From positions 9,535 through 73,534 of the forward strand of contig JAFMKS010000003.1 of NCBI GenBank assembly GCA_017852835.1: a DNA stretch of 64,000 nucleotides, written 5' to 3'. Under the pieces are notes generated by a model. That model was not told where the DNA came from. It did not search any database and was given only the letters and a program-made list of their open reading frames with translations. The position numbers and the translations under genes are program-made. This document shows positions 22,290 to 32,372 of this stretch, in pieces (the first letter of the stretch is position 1; each line of letters opens with the position of its first letter). The DNA is from Paracoccaceae bacterium. Lineage in GTDB: Bacteria; Pseudomonadota; Alphaproteobacteria; Rhodobacterales; Rhodobacteraceae.

Positions 22290-23221
22290 CGCTAAACGTT
22301 TTGTTCGCCGCGATTTCCGAACGCTATGACCAATATTTTGCCCCCCTTACCGCAGCGTTTGAAAAGGCGGGTTTGGGTATCAACCTATCCGACAAACATC
22401 AACCTGATGTGGTCGACTACATCGTTTATGCGCCAAACAGTCCTGTTCAGGATTTTACGCCCTACACAAGATGCAAGGCGGTTTTGAACCTATGGGCGGG
22501 GGTTGAGGCGGTTGTGAATAACCCCACATTGAAGGTGCCCTTGACACGGATGGTTGATCACGGATTGACGCGGGGGATGGTGGAATGGGTCACCGCACAG
22601 ACCCTGCGTCATCATTTAAATTTGGATTTATTCATTCACGGACAGTCGGGCGAATGGTTGGACCATCATACAGCCCCCTTGGCCCAAGATCGCACTGTGT
22701 GCATGTTGGGTTTGGGTGAATTGGGTCGTGTTTGTGCCGAAACGCTGCGGGATATGGGATTTCATATGCGCGGGTGGGCCCGCAGCGAAAAAACAATCTC
22801 TGGCGTCAAATCTTATCATGGTGAGGATGGCTTAAAGGACGCGCTTAGCGGGTCTGACATCGTTATCCTGCTGCTGCCTGATACACCCGCGACTGAAAAC
22901 ATTTTGAATGCACAAACGCTGTCATACCTTAATAAAGGTGCCTATGTCATTAACCCTGGTCGCGGCCCGTTGATTGACGATCAGGCGTTGATAGCGGCAC
23001 TTGATAGCGGACAATTGGCCCACGCAACATTGGATGTGTTTCGCACCGAACCGTTGCCCACAACCGATCCCTATTGGGCGCATCCCAAGGTGACGGTGGT
23101 GCCCCATCGCGCCTCAGAAACGCGGGCATCAACCTCGGCCGCGGTGATTGCCGAAAACATTCGCCGCAATGAGGCGGGTGAACCGTTGTTGCATCTGGTG
23201 GATCGCACGGCGGGGTATTAA
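22286..23221 (+). CDS. 2-hydroxyacid dehydrogenase (GhrA-type glyoxylate/hydroxypyruvate reductase)
   Basis: LGLGELGRVCAETLRDMGF, YVINPGRGPLIDDQALIAAL; GTG start overlaps the rodA stop. Confidence 0.88.
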   Translation: MTLNVLFAAISERYDQYFAPLTAAFEKAGLGINLSDKHQPDVVDYIVYAPNSPVQDFTPYTRCKAVLNLWAGVEAVVNNPTLKVPLTRMVDHGLTRGMVEWVTAQTLRHHLNLDLFIHGQSGEWLDHHTAPLAQDRTVCMLGLGELGRVCAETLRDMGFHMRGWARSEKTISGVKSYHGEDGLKDALSGSDIVILLLPDTPATENILNAQTLSYLNKGAYVINPGRGPLIDDQALIAALDSGQLAHATLDVFRTEPLPTTDPYWAHPKVTVVPHRASETRASTSAAVIAENIRRNEAGEPLLHLVDRTAGY

Positions 23222-23240
23222 CCACCCTGCGATCAACAGA

Positions 23241-26015
23241 TCATTCTGCCGCTATATTCGCCGCCTCTACCCGAACGGCGCTGTATTTGAATTCAGGGAT
23301 CTTCCCATAGGGGTCCAAGGCAGGGTTTGTGAGAATATTTGCCGCCGCTTCGACATAGGCGAAGGGAAGGAATACCATATCCTCGGCCACCGCGCGATCT
23401 GCACGCGCCATGACAACCACTGAACCACGCTTAGTGCTTAGGCGCACATGCGCACCTGGTTCAACACCCAGTTTCGCAAGCGTTTTTGGATGTAGCGAAC
23501 AGTTTGCCTCAGGCTCGACCGCATCCAAAACGCTGGCCCGACGTGTCATGGACCCTGTGTGCCAATGTTCCAATTGACGCCCTGTGGTCAGGATCATTGG
23601 ATAATCCGCGTCGGGTTTATCATCTGGTGCAATGATCGAAGCAGGTGTAAATTTTGCCCGTCCCTCTGTCCGTGGGAAACCATCGCCAAATACAATTGGT
23701 TGACCCGGATCCGTTGGAGAAAGCGATGGATAGGTCACCGCATTTTCAGACATCAAACGATCCCATGTGATGTTGTTGAGCGATTTCATGTTCAACTTCA
23801 TCTCGGCAAAGACATCTGCAGGGCTTTCATAAGTCCAGTTCAGTCCCAATCGTTGCGCAAGCGCGACTTCGATCCACCAATCTTCGCGCGCCTCACCTGG
23901 GGGTGAGACCGCGGGGCGGCCCATCTGAACCTGACGATTCGTGTTGGTCACTGTTCCCGATTTTTCATAGAAGGCGGATGAGGGCAGGATCACATCCGCA
24001 TAGTTTGCGGTTTCCGTCAGGAAAATATCCTGAACAACCAGATGCGAAAGCTTGGCCAATGCATCACGTGCGTGTTCCACATCTGGATCGGACATGGCGG
24101 GGTTTTCACCCAAAATATACATGCCGTTGATAGTGCCATCATGCACCGCGTCCATGATTTCAGTAACGGTCAAACCCCTTTCATTTGAAAAGTCGCCCGA
24201 ATCCCAAACCTCGGTAAACGCACTGCGCACGCCATCATCCATGACAGATTGGTAATCAGGCAGGAACATCGGGATCAGACCCGCGTCAGAGGCACCCTGA
24301 ACATTGTTTTGCCCACGCAATGGATGCAGACCCGCACCAGGTTTGCCAACGTTCCCCGTCATCAGGGCCAATGAAATAAGACAACGACTATTGTCCGTGC
24401 CGTGAATGTGCTGAGAAACACCCATGCCCCAGAAAATCATACCCGCCTTGCCGTTCGCAAAGGTGCGGGCGGCGGCGCGCAATTCCGCGGCAGGGATGCC
24501 ACAGATATCTTCCATCGCTTCTGGGGTGAACTGCGCCAGATGCGCTTTTTCGGCTTCCCAGTTTTCGGTGAATTGGTCGATATAGGCCTGATCGTACAAA
24601 CCCTCTTCCACGATCACATGCATGATTGCGTTTAACATCGACACATCTGCACCTGGACGGAATTGCAACATATGGGTTGCAAACCGCTTCATCGCGGTGC
24701 CGCGGGGGTCCATAATGATCAGCTTGCCGCCGCGTTTGGTGAACTGTTTGAAATAGGTCGCCGCAACAGGATGGTTTTCCGTTGGGTTTGCGCCAATCAC
24801 GATGGCCACATCCGCATTTTCAATTTGATTGAAGGTTGCCGTAACCGCGCCCGATCCAACATTTTCCATCAGCGCCGCAACAGATGAGGCGTGACACAAA
24901 CGGGTACAGTGGTCGACGTTATTGTGTCCAAATCCCTGACGGATCATTTTTTGGAACAAATAAGCCTCTTCGTTGGAACACTTGGCGGAACCGAATCCCG
25001 CAACGCTGCGTCCACCCTGTTCATCGCGCAATTTCGCCAAACCACGTGCGGCAAAATCCAATGCCTCGTCCCAAGACGCCTCTCGGAACACCTCTTGCCA
25101 ATTGGCGGGGTCAACGTTCAATCCCTTGGCAGGTGCATCATCACGTCGGATCAAGGGTTTAGTTAGGCGATGAGGATGGTGGATATAGTCGTAACCAAAA
25201 CGACCCTTGACGCACAAACGACCCTCATTCGCGGGACCATTGATGCCTTCGACGTGCTTAATTTTGCCATCCTTGACCTTTAGGCTGACTTGACAGCCAA
25301 CACCGCAGAAGGGGCAGATGGATTTCACCTCTTCGTCAAAATCTTTGCTATCGCCCACCTGTTGATCATCCAGCACACTCGAAGGCATCAGGGCGCCTGT
25401 TGGACAGGCCTGCACACATTCGCCACAGGCGACACAAGTGCTTTCGCCCATTGGGTCCGCGAAATCAAATGTGGGATAGGCATCATGCCCACGACCTGCC
25501 ATGCCAATCACGTCATTAACCTGAACTTCGCGACAGGCACGGACGCACAAACCGCATTGAATGCAAGCATCCAAATTCACGCGCATCGCAACATGGCTGT
25601 CATCCAACAGTGGGATGCGATCGGCCTCAAGCGTCGGAAAACGGCTTTCTTCAACCTCATTTGCATCGGCCATATCCCAAAAATGCGATGCACCATCATG
25701 GGCAACATCGCGTTCAGGCTGATCCGCCATCAACAGTTCGACAACCATGCGGCGTGCCTGTTTTGATCGTTTGTTTTGGGTATGCACAACCATGCCTTCG
25801 AACGGTTCGCGGATACATGAGGCGGCCAAGGTGCGCTCGCCCTCAATCTCGACCATACAGGCACGGCAGTTCCCATCGGGGCGATACCCAGGTGCAGGTT
25901 TGTGACACAAATGCGGAAGAACCAAACCGCGGCCGTTGGCCACTTCCCAAATGGTCATACCACGTTCGGCTTCGACCTCTTGGCCATCTAACTGAAAACG
26001 GATTTTGTCTGACAT
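23241..26015 (-). CDS. fdhA: Formate dehydrogenase, alpha subunit (molybdopterin)
   Basis: N-terminal 2Fe-2S domain (CHKPAPGYRPDGNCRACMVEIEG), 4Fe-4S motifs (CIQCGLCVRACREVQVNDVIG), CPFCGVGCQVSLKVKDGKI, CTRLCHASSVAAL. Confidence 0.9.
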   Translation of the reverse strand: MSDKIRFQLDGQEVEAERGMTIWEVANGRGLVLPHLCHKPAPGYRPDGNCRACMVEIEGERTLAASCIREPFEGMVVHTQNKRSKQARRMVVELLMADQPERDVAHDGASHFWDMADANEVEESRFPTLEADRIPLLDDSHVAMRVNLDACIQCGLCVRACREVQVNDVIGMAGRGHDAYPTFDFADPMGESTCVACGECVQACPTGALMPSSVLDDQQVGDSKDFDEEVKSICPFCGVGCQVSLKVKDGKIKHVEGINGPANEGRLCVKGRFGYDYIHHPHRLTKPLIRRDDAPAKGLNVDPANWQEVFREASWDEALDFAARGLAKLRDEQGGRSVAGFGSAKCSNEEAYLFQKMIRQGFGHNNVDHCTRLCHASSVAALMENVGSGAVTATFNQIENADVAIVIGANPTENHPVAATYFKQFTKRGGKLIIMDPRGTAMKRFATHMLQFRPGADVSMLNAIMHVIVEEGLYDQAYIDQFTENWEAEKAHLAQFTPEAMEDICGIPAAELRAAARTFANGKAGMIFWGMGVSQHIHGTDNSRCLISLALMTGNVGKPGAGLHPLRGQNNVQGASDAGLIPMFLPDYQSVMDDGVRSAFTEVWDSGDFSNERGLTVTEIMDAVHDGTINGMYILGENPAMSDPDVEHARDALAKLSHLVVQDIFLTETANYADVILPSSAFYEKSGTVTNTNRQVQMGRPAVSPPGEAREDWWIEVALAQRLGLNWTYESPADVFAEMKLNMKSLNNITWDRLMSENAVTYPSLSPTDPGQPIVFGDGFPRTEGRAKFTPASIIAPDDKPDADYPMILTTGRQLEHWHTGSMTRRASVLDAVEPEANCSLHPKTLAKLGVEPGAHVRLSTKRGSVVVMARADRAVAEDMVFLPFAYVEAAANILTNPALDPYGKIPEFKYSAVRVEAANIAAE

Positions 26016-26200
26016 CGTGTCCTCCTGCTTCATCGCAGGTTACACCATTCTTTTATCGGAATCAGAGGGCCAATCCCGACACTCAAAGGCGCATTTTCGC
26101 CAATCCGTTTCCGATCAGGAAAATTCGGCCACGATAGATGACAGTCCCTTGGCAAGTTTCAAACAGCTTGTTAGGTGTTAGAACAAATTCAGGGGCGCTT

Positions 26201-26860
26201 ATGTCGGTCATCACATTCATCCGTCACGGTCAGGCAAATTCATCTGCAACAACAGAGGAAGGCTATGACAATCTTAGCGATTTGGGCAAAACCCAGGCGC
26301 GCTGGCTGGGTGAACACCTGCGCCATTGCAAGGTGACATATGATGCCGTCTATACGGGCACCTTGGACCGTCAGATCGACACCGAGGCGTTGTTGGATTT
26401 GTATGATAGCCCCGATCCAATCCAAGATCCGCGTTTGAACGAATTTCGCTATTACGACCTAATCGCGGCAATGGAAAAACAGTTTGACCTAAAACCCCCG
26501 CTTGAGGGGACAGGGTTCATTAACCATTTTCTAAATACGTTCACCAAATGGAAATTGGGCGAATTACAAGATGTTCCCGAAACATGGGACACCTATGAAA
26601 ATCGCGTTTGGACCATGATGGAGGATATGCGCCACAGTGGCCAAAACGTGCTGGCCGTTACCTCAGGCGGCGTGATCGGAATGGCGGTGGCGCATGCGCT
26701 AAACCTAGATGTCAGATCATTGGTGAAAGTGTTGCTAGAGGGCATGAACACGGGCGTCACCCGATTTCAATACTTACATGGTGAATACCATCTGATGCAA
26801 TTCAACACTCTTCCGCATTTAGAGAATGCGGACCGCGTTGATGCACGTACATACTATTAA
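26201..26860 (+). CDS. Histidine phosphatase family protein
   Basis: MSVITFIRHGQANSS (RHG motif), YTGTLDRQIDTE, VTSGGVIGM. Confidence 0.85.
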   Translation: MSVITFIRHGQANSSATTEEGYDNLSDLGKTQARWLGEHLRHCKVTYDAVYTGTLDRQIDTEALLDLYDSPDPIQDPRLNEFRYYDLIAAMEKQFDLKPPLEGTGFINHFLNTFTKWKLGELQDVPETWDTYENRVWTMMEDMRHSGQNVLAVTSGGVIGMAVAHALNLDVRSLVKVLLEGMNTGVTRFQYLHGEYHLMQFNTLPHLENADRVDARTYY

Positions 26861-26884
26861 TCATTGATTGATTTGGAGACTATC

Positions 26885-27937
26885 ATGACACATCTTTGGG
26901 TCCGCGCGGAACAACGTGAAAACGAAGATCGCGTTGGATTAACACCAGACGGGGCACGCAAATTGATCGAAAAGGGTATTCAAGTTTCGGTCGAAGACAG
27001 CCAATCACGCATTGTTCCCATCGCAAATTATGCAGATGCTGGATGTGATATCGTGGGTGAAAACACCTGGCCCGATGCCCCAAACGACGCTATTATTTTT
27101 GGGCTAAAGGAATTGCCCGAAGATGGTACACCCCTGATCCATCGACACATAATGTTTGGTCATGCGTTCAAGGGACAGCATTCTGGCAAGGCACTGTTGC
27201 AGCGGTTTCAGGCGGGTGGCGGCACGCTTTATGATCTTGAATATCTGACGGATGCCACAGGACGTCGCGTTGCGGCCTTTGGGTATTGGGCGGGCTATGC
27301 GGGTGCGGCCGTATCCGTCATCGCATGGCTGGCACAACAACGGGGCGAAACCTGTGGTCCAGTTTCCGCATATCCAAACAAAGATGCCTTATCGCGCGAC
27401 CTACATGACGCGATGCAGGGTGTTTCCGCATCACCGAATGCAATTGTGATTGGCGCACTTGGGCGTGTGGGAACAGGCGCATCTGATCTGTGTGAACACC
27501 TCAACATTCCTGTCACAAAATGGGATATGGCCGAAACCGCAAATGGAGGGCCGTTTCCTGAAATTTTGGATCACACGTTCTTTTTCAGTTGCATTTTGGC
27601 GCGACCGGGCACCCCTGTTTTCGTTCCAAAATCTGCGCTGAGCGCCAAACGTAACCTTTCGGTTATTGGGGACATCGCATGTGATCCTGACAGTGATTAT
27701 AATCCAATCCCTGTCTATGATCGGGCAACATCATGGGCCCAGCCCGCGATGCGTGTTGCCGATGATCCAATCCTAGACGTCATGGCAATTGATAATTTGC
27801 CATCTCTGCTCCCTCTTGAAAGTTCGATTGATTTTGCAAATCAACTCTTGCCAACCTTGGAAACAGTTGATGATCTAGGCGCACCCGTGTGGTCACGGGC
27901 CAATGATATTTTCCAAACCCATGTAAGCGAGGTTTAA
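26885..27937 (+). CDS. Saccharopine dehydrogenase (NAD+, L-lysine-forming type)
   Basis: LWVRAEQRENEDRVGLTPDGARKLIEKGIQVSVEDS; VIGALGRVGTGASDLC. Confidence 0.82.
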   Translation: MTHLWVRAEQRENEDRVGLTPDGARKLIEKGIQVSVEDSQSRIVPIANYADAGCDIVGENTWPDAPNDAIIFGLKELPEDGTPLIHRHIMFGHAFKGQHSGKALLQRFQAGGGTLYDLEYLTDATGRRVAAFGYWAGYAGAAVSVIAWLAQQRGETCGPVSAYPNKDALSRDLHDAMQGVSASPNAIVIGALGRVGTGASDLCEHLNIPVTKWDMAETANGGPFPEILDHTFFFSCILARPGTPVFVPKSALSAKRNLSVIGDIACDPDSDYNPIPVYDRATSWAQPAMRVADDPILDVMAIDNLPSLLPLESSIDFANQLLPTLETVDDLGAPVWSRANDIFQTHVSEV

Positions 27938-27938
27938 A

Positions 27939-29081
27939 ATGACAATTCACTGGTGTGGCACAGGCCTGTCTGCAATTCCGGGTTTACGTGCGTTGATCGA
28001 AGACGGTTTAGATGTGAAAGTTTGGAACCGAACCGCGTCCAAGGCGCAAGAGGCCATTGGTGATTTAACCGACAACATCGCGGCGTATGATATGGACGCT
28101 CTGAGTAATGAATTGTCCGCAGGCGATGTCGTTGTTTCCATGCTGCCTGGAGATCACCACGCTCCACTGGCAAAATGCGCCATTGCAAATCGCGCACATT
28201 TCGTCAGTTCGTCCTACATTGCGCCGGAAATGCGTGATCTGGATCGTGCTGCCAAAGAAGCAGGCGTTTGTTTGGTCAATGAAATTGGGTTGGACCCAGG
28301 CATTGATCACCTAATGGCGCATAAGTTGGTTGAACTATACCGTAAATCGGATGCATTTGACCCTGCAAATGAACTTGGCTTTATTTCCTACTGCGGTGGT
28401 ATCCCAAAGGTTCCAAACCCCTTTCGATACAAATTTAGCTGGTCCCCATTGGGCGTGCTAAAGGCGCTGCGCTCTCCGTCAAAATCCATCAAATGTGGTG
28501 TGGAATTTTCTGTGGATCGCCCATGGGACGCGATCAGTTCGTATGAGGCCCCTTTGCCAACGCCCGAAACATTCGAGGTTTATCCAAACCGCGACAGTCT
28601 ACCGTTTATGGCGCAGTATCATTTTGACCCTGAATGGAATGTGCGCGAATTTGTGCGCGGAACCTTGCGCCTGAATGGGTGGGCGGACGCGTGGGCCGAC
28701 GTATTTTCCGAAATTGAAACCTTGTCGGGTGAAGCAGGCGACACACGATTAAAGGAAATGTCAGATCAGTTTTGGGCCGAAAACGCCTATGGCAAAAATG
28801 ACCCAGATCGCGTTGTTTTATGTGTTTCGCTTCAGGCGGAACAGAACGGCAAAACCGTATGGCATCAAACCTATGCAATGGATGCATGGGGAACTGAGGC
28901 ATCAACCGCAATGGCGCGATTGGTGTCCAAACCCGTCAGTTTTGGGATTAAAGCCGTTTTGGCAAACCAAATCCCAACGGGGGTTACCGCCGCCCCAGAT
29001 GATCCAAAATTGGTGGATGCATGGCTGTCGGAAATCGCGAAATTGGCACAACATCTGGAAATCGTTGATCACACAGCCTAG
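27939..29081 (+). CDS. Saccharopine dehydrogenase family protein (saccharopine reductase-like)
   Basis: VWNRTASKAQEAIGDL, VVSMLPGDHHAPLAKCAI, FVSSSYIAPEMRDLDRAAKEAGVCLVNEIGLDPGIDHLMAH. Confidence 0.82.
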   Translation: MTIHWCGTGLSAIPGLRALIEDGLDVKVWNRTASKAQEAIGDLTDNIAAYDMDALSNELSAGDVVVSMLPGDHHAPLAKCAIANRAHFVSSSYIAPEMRDLDRAAKEAGVCLVNEIGLDPGIDHLMAHKLVELYRKSDAFDPANELGFISYCGGIPKVPNPFRYKFSWSPLGVLKALRSPSKSIKCGVEFSVDRPWDAISSYEAPLPTPETFEVYPNRDSLPFMAQYHFDPEWNVREFVRGTLRLNGWADAWADVFSEIETLSGEAGDTRLKEMSDQFWAENAYGKNDPDRVVLCVSLQAEQNGKTVWHQTYAMDAWGTEASTAMARLVSKPVSFGIKAVLANQIPTGVTAAPDDPKLVDAWLSEIAKLAQHLEIVDHTA

Positions 29082-29183
29082 CCCAAGGGATAGGCCGCAG
29101 GATCATTTAGATTGATCAACTACACCTTTCACGGAAGTTGAAAGTTTTTGATTGAGTAACCAATGCACGTGCAAGGGTAAGAC

Positions 29184-30260
29184 ATGTTTTTTTCTAAAGT
29201 AGTTCCAGAGACTTGGAGTCTGATTACAACGTTCATCGCCGATATTTTAGACGAACTTTACGATCATGGGCTGGCCCATGAAACAACCGCAAAACTATTT
29301 ACTGGGCACAATATCGAAGGACTAAAGGCGGTTCAAAAATCCCACTGGGAACTGACGTTCAAAAATGGATTTGACACGTCATAAGAAGAGCGCGCCTACC
29401 GCATCGGGCATTCCCAGGCGGAAATCGGACTGGCGCCAAATATTTTCACGGACAGTTATGGCTTCATGATGCAACACTTGGTTCAGCGCATCTTGACCTC
29501 TGGAATGTTGACTAAGCATTCTGTTTGCGCCGAAAAAATGCAGTAAATCACCCATGTCATCTTCCGCGACCTGTCGCGCGTTTTAGATATCTATTATCAG
29601 GTATTGGAAGAGTGCCGCATTGAGGCCTCGCAATATGCTTTGGACCAGTCGCGCGAATTTTCGCACCGAATGTTACTTGTGTCCGATGATGTGCAATCTG
29701 TTGCCACAGCTGTTGATCAGGCGGACAGTTCGATCAGCAATATTTCCAAGAACGTGGACGAAAGCTCGAACTAGGCGCGTGCCGCCTCTGATCGCGCCGA
29801 CAGCGCGGCAGAGTCCATGCAGTCCGTTGCGACAGCGTCGAAAGAGATCGGATCATTCCTGTCGATCATCACGGAAATCGCAGATAAAACAAAGCTGTTG
29901 GCCGTTAAAGCGGCAATCGAAGCGGCCCGCGCGGGCGAGGCGGACAAAGGCTTCACTGTGGTTGCCTATGAAGTGCGTCAACTGGCCGAAGGCATCTAAA
30001 GCGGTGCCCGCGATGTGTCAATGAAGGTCGAAGAAATTCTACGTTCTGTCGGTGGATTGCAGCGCACAATTGAATTTGTATGCGAAAGTTTTCAACACGT
30101 GCTTTGCGCATCTGACCACATCGTAACAGCGGTGCATCAACAAAGTAATGCATCCCGCGACATGAGCGATCGCATGCGCACATTGAACAGCGGATTGGAT
30201 CGACATTTGGATGATTTGAAACAGTTGATGGACCACATGCAACTGACGATCAAAAAATAA
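29184..30260 (+). pseudogene. Globin-coupled methyl-accepting chemotaxis-like receptor with four in-frame stops
   Basis: One frame throughout: protoglobin-like QKSHWELTFKNGFDTS*EERAYRIGHSQAEIGLAPNIFTDSYGF, then MCP signalling region [44 protein letters not shown]; stops at 29382, 29544, 29772, 29997. Confidence 0.85.
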
Positions 30261-30270
30261 GATAACGCGT

Positions 30271-30300
30271 TGATCCAGAACCAGTCACGCACCGTATACA
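30271..30300 (+). promoter_or_regulatory. Putative RpoE (ECF11)-dependent autoregulatory promoter
   Basis: TGATCC (30271-30276) - 18 nt - TATACA (30295-30300), matching the Rhodobacter RpoE consensus style, just upstream of rpoE. Confidence 0.65.
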
Positions 30301-30358
30301 ATCTATGGGTATGATTGGGATACAGACTTTGCAAAAGGATTACTCGCTAAATTCGGCG

Positions 30359-30949
30359 ATGGATGATAGAGTCGTATCAGAAGACCTAAAAGACAAAGCT
30401 GATCCAGTGACTACCAAGACCGCCGATCAATGGGGTTCATACCTCGAGGCGATAAAATCAACACACGATGTTGCAGCGTTTGAAGCCCTATTCGGACATT
30501 TTGCACCTCGTATAAAATCCTTCCTTCTTAAGTCGGGAGCAGACGCAAATTTGGCCGAAGAATGCGCACAAGAAGTTATGGTAACCGTTTGGAACAAAGC
30601 ACATCTCTTTGATCCAACCCGTGCCAGTGCGGCCACCTGGATCTTTACGATTGCACGAAATAAGAAAATTGACGCCCTTCGGAAAGCGTCCCGGCCAGAG
30701 CCGGACGAACTCCCTTGGGGACCAGATCACGAACCTGATCAGGCGGATGTGATCGCACTTCAACAGGAAACAGATAGACTGGGTCGCGCACTTGCCGAAC
30801 TCCCAGAAAAGCAGCGCAAGTTGGTTGAGCGTGCCTATTTTGGCGACCTAAGCCACCGAGAACTTGCAGATGAAACCGGGCTTCCCCTTGGCACAATCAA
30901 ATCGCGCATTAGATTGGCGTTGGAGAAGCTGAGACACGCAATGAGCTGA
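30359..30949 (+). CDS. rpoE: RNA polymerase sigma factor RpoE (ECF, ChrR-associated)
   Basis: Sigma-70 region 2/4: FGHFAPRIKSFLLKSGADANLAEECAQEVMVTVW, RASAATWIFTIARNKKIDALRK, SHRELADETGLPLGTIKSRIRLALEKLR. Confidence 0.93.
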   Translation: MDDRVVSEDLKDKADPVTTKTADQWGSYLEAIKSTHDVAAFEALFGHFAPRIKSFLLKSGADANLAEECAQEVMVTVWNKAHLFDPTRASAATWIFTIARNKKIDALRKASRPEPDELPWGPDHEPDQADVIALQQETDRLGRALAELPEKQRKLVERAYFGDLSHRELADETGLPLGTIKSRIRLALEKLRHAMS

Positions 30950-30951
30950 TA

Positions 30952-31593
30952 ATGACACCGCAACCGATTACACATCATATTGATGACGCACTTTTGATGG
31001 CCTATTCGGCGGGCACCCTGCCAGAGGCCTTTTCACTCGCCATCGCGACGCACATCAGTATGTGCGATGAATGCCGCGCAACACTCGAAAGCTTTGACGC
31101 AGTCGGCGGACAAGTGATGGAGGATCAATCCCCCGTCACCATGAACGACGATGCATTTGCCAAAACCATGGCGATGGTTGGAAAACAATCGTTCCAACGA
31201 CCAAAACCCGCAAATGATATCCCCTCTGTCTTGGCGGGATATATTGGTGGGTCACTGGATGATGTTGAATGGCGGTCCCTTGGCGGTGGCATTAAACAAA
31301 AAATCATCTTGGCGGGACGCGATGCGACGGCGCGATTGCTCTACATCCCTGCGGGACAATCCGCACCCGATCACGGGCATTCAGGTACGGAATTAACCCT
31401 TGTACTGCGTGGCGCGTTCAAGGATGTGTCTGGTCATTACCGCGCGGGTGATATTGAAATCACAGATGACTCGGTTGAACACACCCCTATCGCAGATATG
31501 GGCGAAGATTGCATTTGTTTGGCGGTGACCGAAGCCCCAATCCGCTTTACCAGCATCTTCTACCGTGCTTTGCAGCCGTTCTTTAAAATCTAA
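30952..31593 (+). CDS. chrR: ChrR family anti-sigma factor (zinc anti-sigma plus cupin domain)
   Basis: HHIDDALLMAYSAGTLPEAFSLAIATHISMCDECR; C-terminal cupin GHSGTELTLVLRGAFKD; adjacent to rpoE. Confidence 0.93.
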   Translation: MTPQPITHHIDDALLMAYSAGTLPEAFSLAIATHISMCDECRATLESFDAVGGQVMEDQSPVTMNDDAFAKTMAMVGKQSFQRPKPANDIPSVLAGYIGGSLDDVEWRSLGGGIKQKIILAGRDATARLLYIPAGQSAPDHGHSGTELTLVLRGAFKDVSGHYRAGDIEITDDSVEHTPIADMGEDCICLAVTEAPIRFTSIFYRALQPFFKI

Positions 31594-32372
31594 CGAAGAT
31601 CCAGTTTTTCAAGGAATTGATCGCGCAGCCTGTGGGTTGTGGCGATCAATCCTTTTGATTGGGGCGTTGGGTTGTTGAACTGAACGGCGTTTCCAATGCG
31701 ATCACACACAACGCCACCCGCTTCCTCCACCATAAGCACACCTGCCGCCACATCCCATTCCCATGTGGGGCGTAGGGTGATCATCCCATCGAATTTGCCC
31801 TCTGCCACTGCGGCCATGCGATAGGCAAGGGATGGGCGATGATGCCGATCAAAGCCGGGTGCCGAGCCATTCAGCCAATTACCAGAGGTCATAACAGCGC
31901 GATTTGCCAAAATACGTGCGTTATCAACATGATCTACATCCTGTACCTGCATGCGGGTATCCCCAACAAATGCCCCAGCGCCGCGTACCGCACGATACAT
32001 GACATTTGTTGCAGGCAGATACACAACGCCGGCAATCACGTGTCCGTTTTCGACAACGGCGATGGAATGCGACCACGTTTTTTCACCCGCCATGAAACTG
32101 CGTGTTCCGTCGATGGGATCAATGACAAAACACCTGTCTTTGGTTAAACGTGTGGCATCATCTTGGGTCTCTTCTGATAACCAACCATAGGTTGGCCGTG
32201 CGTCCAAAAGCATGTCGAACAAGAGGTCGTTTACGGCCAAATCGGCCTCGGTCACGGGGCCTGCATCCTCGGGTTTGTCCCAATGCTGAAACGATCCACC
32301 CCAATAGGTCAGGGCCAATTCGCCTGCCTTGCGTGCCGCCTGTTCCAGTAGGCTGAGATCAGCTACCGGCAA
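31590..32372 (-). CDS. Inositol monophosphatase / 3'(2'),5'-bisphosphate nucleotidase family protein
   Basis: WLSEET, FVIDPIDGTRSFMAG, EWDVAAGVLMVEEAGG. Confidence 0.87.
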   Translation of the reverse strand: MPVADLSLLEQAARKAGELALTYWGGSFQHWDKPEDAGPVTEADLAVNDLLFDMLLDARPTYGWLSEETQDDATRLTKDRCFVIDPIDGTRSFMAGEKTWSHSIAVVENGHVIAGVVYLPATNVMYRAVRGAGAFVGDTRMQVQDVDHVDNARILANRAVMTSGNWLNGSAPGFDRHHRPSLAYRMAAVAEGKFDGMITLRPTWEWDVAAGVLMVEEAGGVVCDRIGNAVQFNNPTPQSKGLIATTHRLRDQFLEKLDLR

